Positions 62,302-64,000 of a DNA stretch of 64,000 nucleotides are shown piece after piece. The DNA comes from Maea johnstoni. Lineage: Eukaryota > Annelida > Polychaeta > Spionida > Magelonidae. Location of the stretch: contig OZ012699.1 of NCBI GenBank assembly GCA_963942565.1, positions 23,124,764 through 23,188,763 on the forward strand, in the 5' to 3' direction. The position numbers and the translations under genes were made by a program. How positions within the stretch are numbered: the first letter of the stretch is position 1; each line of letters begins with the position of its first letter. The notes under the pieces were generated by a model. The model was not told the origin of the DNA and ran no database searches. It was given only the letters and a program-made list of their open reading frames with translations.

Positions 62302-64000
62302 TATGTACATATATCACAGTGAAAAAATACATTTTTCAAGAGGCATGGATAATACTATTTTGCAAGCTTTGTTTCCTACTAGAAAGAGTAATGTATTACC
62401 TCTGTCCTTACAATATACACCAACTATTTTTGTTATAGAATCTATACTGAAAAATTCTATAAAAACATCCCATCTCCGGTCAAAAGATTCTACGTCTTTT
62501 ACTGTCAACTTATGTTATCTGGTGATGTTGAGATTTTTTAAGAGATACTTTTCTTATGGTATGTATCTCGTCTTTCACACTAATAAGTAATAGGTGTTTT
62601 ATTTCATCTTTGAATTTAAAGTGACAGTCATATAATGCTTTTACTCAGTTTTCCACTTCGGTCCAGAGTTGTCTGACATTGTTACAATCTCAATTATTGT
62701 AAAAGTATATTCTATCGTTTCAATGTTGACCTAACGAAATAAACATTTCTCAGTCTCTGATATTCTCATTTTATACAGTAGTTTGTTATTTATTGTACGT
62801 CTATGGATGAGTTTATATTGGTTGAAATGTTGATATAAAATGGGAGAAAAGAGTTTTGCATTTCTAAAGGCTGTGGCAACCGTTTCATATCTGATCTCTT
62901 CATACAGATTATATGACCATTTTTGTTGTAAGCCTTGAATATTACCACTGCATGATTCAATAATTCCAAAATAAACATTCTTGTTTCCCTTTTCTCCAAT
63001 GTTAAGTAAATGTAGTACATATGGTAGCTGTGGACGCTGATTTATATTATTATGAATTTCACAATATTTTGATACAAGTTCAAATCTTTCTTTTAATATT
63101 TGCATAAAAAAGGAAATAATACGTAAGTTGCAACACATTATGTAGATGTTATACAGGGAATAGTTCACCTTCTGTATTTACTATGTCTCCAATGGTACTT
63201 ATTCCTATAGCTACCCATTTATACAATTACCCAATATGGTATCTTATATTTGCAACAAGGTGGAGTGGAAAGTTTTAAAACTGTGTAAATATATTTCGCT
63301 GTTTTGAATATATATAGTAATGACCTTATTACATTACTCCAGAATTTATTTGGATCGTGTTTTCGTAGTTTTTCTAGAAAAACATCTCCATATAAAGATC
63401 TTGTTCAGATTATAATGAATATGGAAAGTGGCCCAACCATCATGATTTTTTAAAAGCCTTTCAACCCACGAGGCTTTAAGTACAATGTCAACCTTCCTGA
63501 TATTTGGGAACTGCAGTCCTCCTACATTGAAGAGGCTTTACATGAATATGGTTTGCTATTCCACAATAAAAATCAGGATAATACGTTCAATTTTCTCAAA
63601 TATTTTATCATGAGGACTTAGAAGGGACAGCAGAATTTGAATAATTTTGAGATCACTAAACTTTAAATAGTATTAATTTTACCAATAAGGCTTAAATTTC
63701 ATAGTTGCCATGTTGTGCTTGATATTTCTATTTCTTACCATTTTGGTCTCAAATTGTTTTTCGTTATATTTTTTTAATCCGAAATATCATAATCTATTCC
63801 TAAAGATGGAAATTTATATGTTCAAACTAAGTTTAGCTCAGGACAAATTACATTTCTGCTGCCCCCGACCTTTCCGAGTTTTGACACCTTGGTTTTTTCT
63901 ACGTTTATTTTAAGGCCAGATATTACATAAAATTCTTGTAGCATATCCACACTCCTCCTCTTGCTCTCCTCACAGAATTTCACGAATAAAGTTGTCTCAT
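62302..64000 (-). mobile_element. Decayed L1/Tx1-type LINE, 3' half, runs off the window
   Basis: Read on - from the right edge: TTLFVKFCEES just after the expected YADD box, then VISGLKINVEKTKVSKLG and ICPELNLV, then LSLIGKINTI. Further on is KLIHRRTINNKLLYKMRISE followed by TEKCLF, the typical C-terminal region of this clade. Many in-frame stops are present, so it is an old copy. The conserved order supports one element. It may or may not be related to the fragment at 58097. Confidence 0.75.

Overview
This window is animal nuclear DNA: genes are split by GT-AG introns, transcripts end in AATAAA signals, and the sequence is crowded with DNA-transposon relics, tRNA-derived SINEs, L1/Tx1-type LINE pieces, long TA microsatellites and two very large satellites. 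The encoded proteins (a full AAMP orthologue, a secreted PAN-domain protein) fit a marine invertebrate. A lancelet or similar deuterostome is my best guess, but the sequence alone does not prove it.

Layout. 1-969: last exon of an EEP-family (nocturnin/CCR4/Angel-like) nuclease gene on +. 2880-22828: about 20 kb of a 69-bp satellite (about 289 units). Its unit can be read on the minus strand as the 5' tRNA-like head of a SINE family that also occurs as single copies in this window. 24222-24730: a 102-bp minisatellite abutting the last exon of an unidentified small minus-strand gene (24701-24857). 27511-49946: the AAMP WD40 gene, 10 exons, 407 codons, spread over 22.4 kb. Its introns hold a second satellite (64-bp unit, 6.3 kb, intron 2), a 4.2-kb terminal-inverted-repeat transposon (intron 4), several hAT-, pogo- and TTAA-type MITEs, a SINE and long CT/TA/GAT microsatellites. 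52219-54261: a 2.0-kb hAT-type element with a perfect 8-bp target duplication. 55393-60009: a two-exon gene for a small secreted PAN/apple protein, with a LINE, a SINE head in tandem duplication and MITEs in its intron. 61567-64000: a pogo-type element and a decayed L1/Tx1 LINE running off the window.

The host genes do not form an evident pathway: RNA or nucleotide processing (EEP), ribosome assembly or cell migration (AAMP), and a secreted adhesive-type module (PAN). The most notable structure is the origin of the large satellite. Its unit covers the SINE 5' end and box A and stops just before box B. A separate SINE at 57470-57791 shows a head-containing tandem duplication of the kind that could seed such an array. 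The very long open frames over both satellites follow from unit length and composition and are not annotated as genes.
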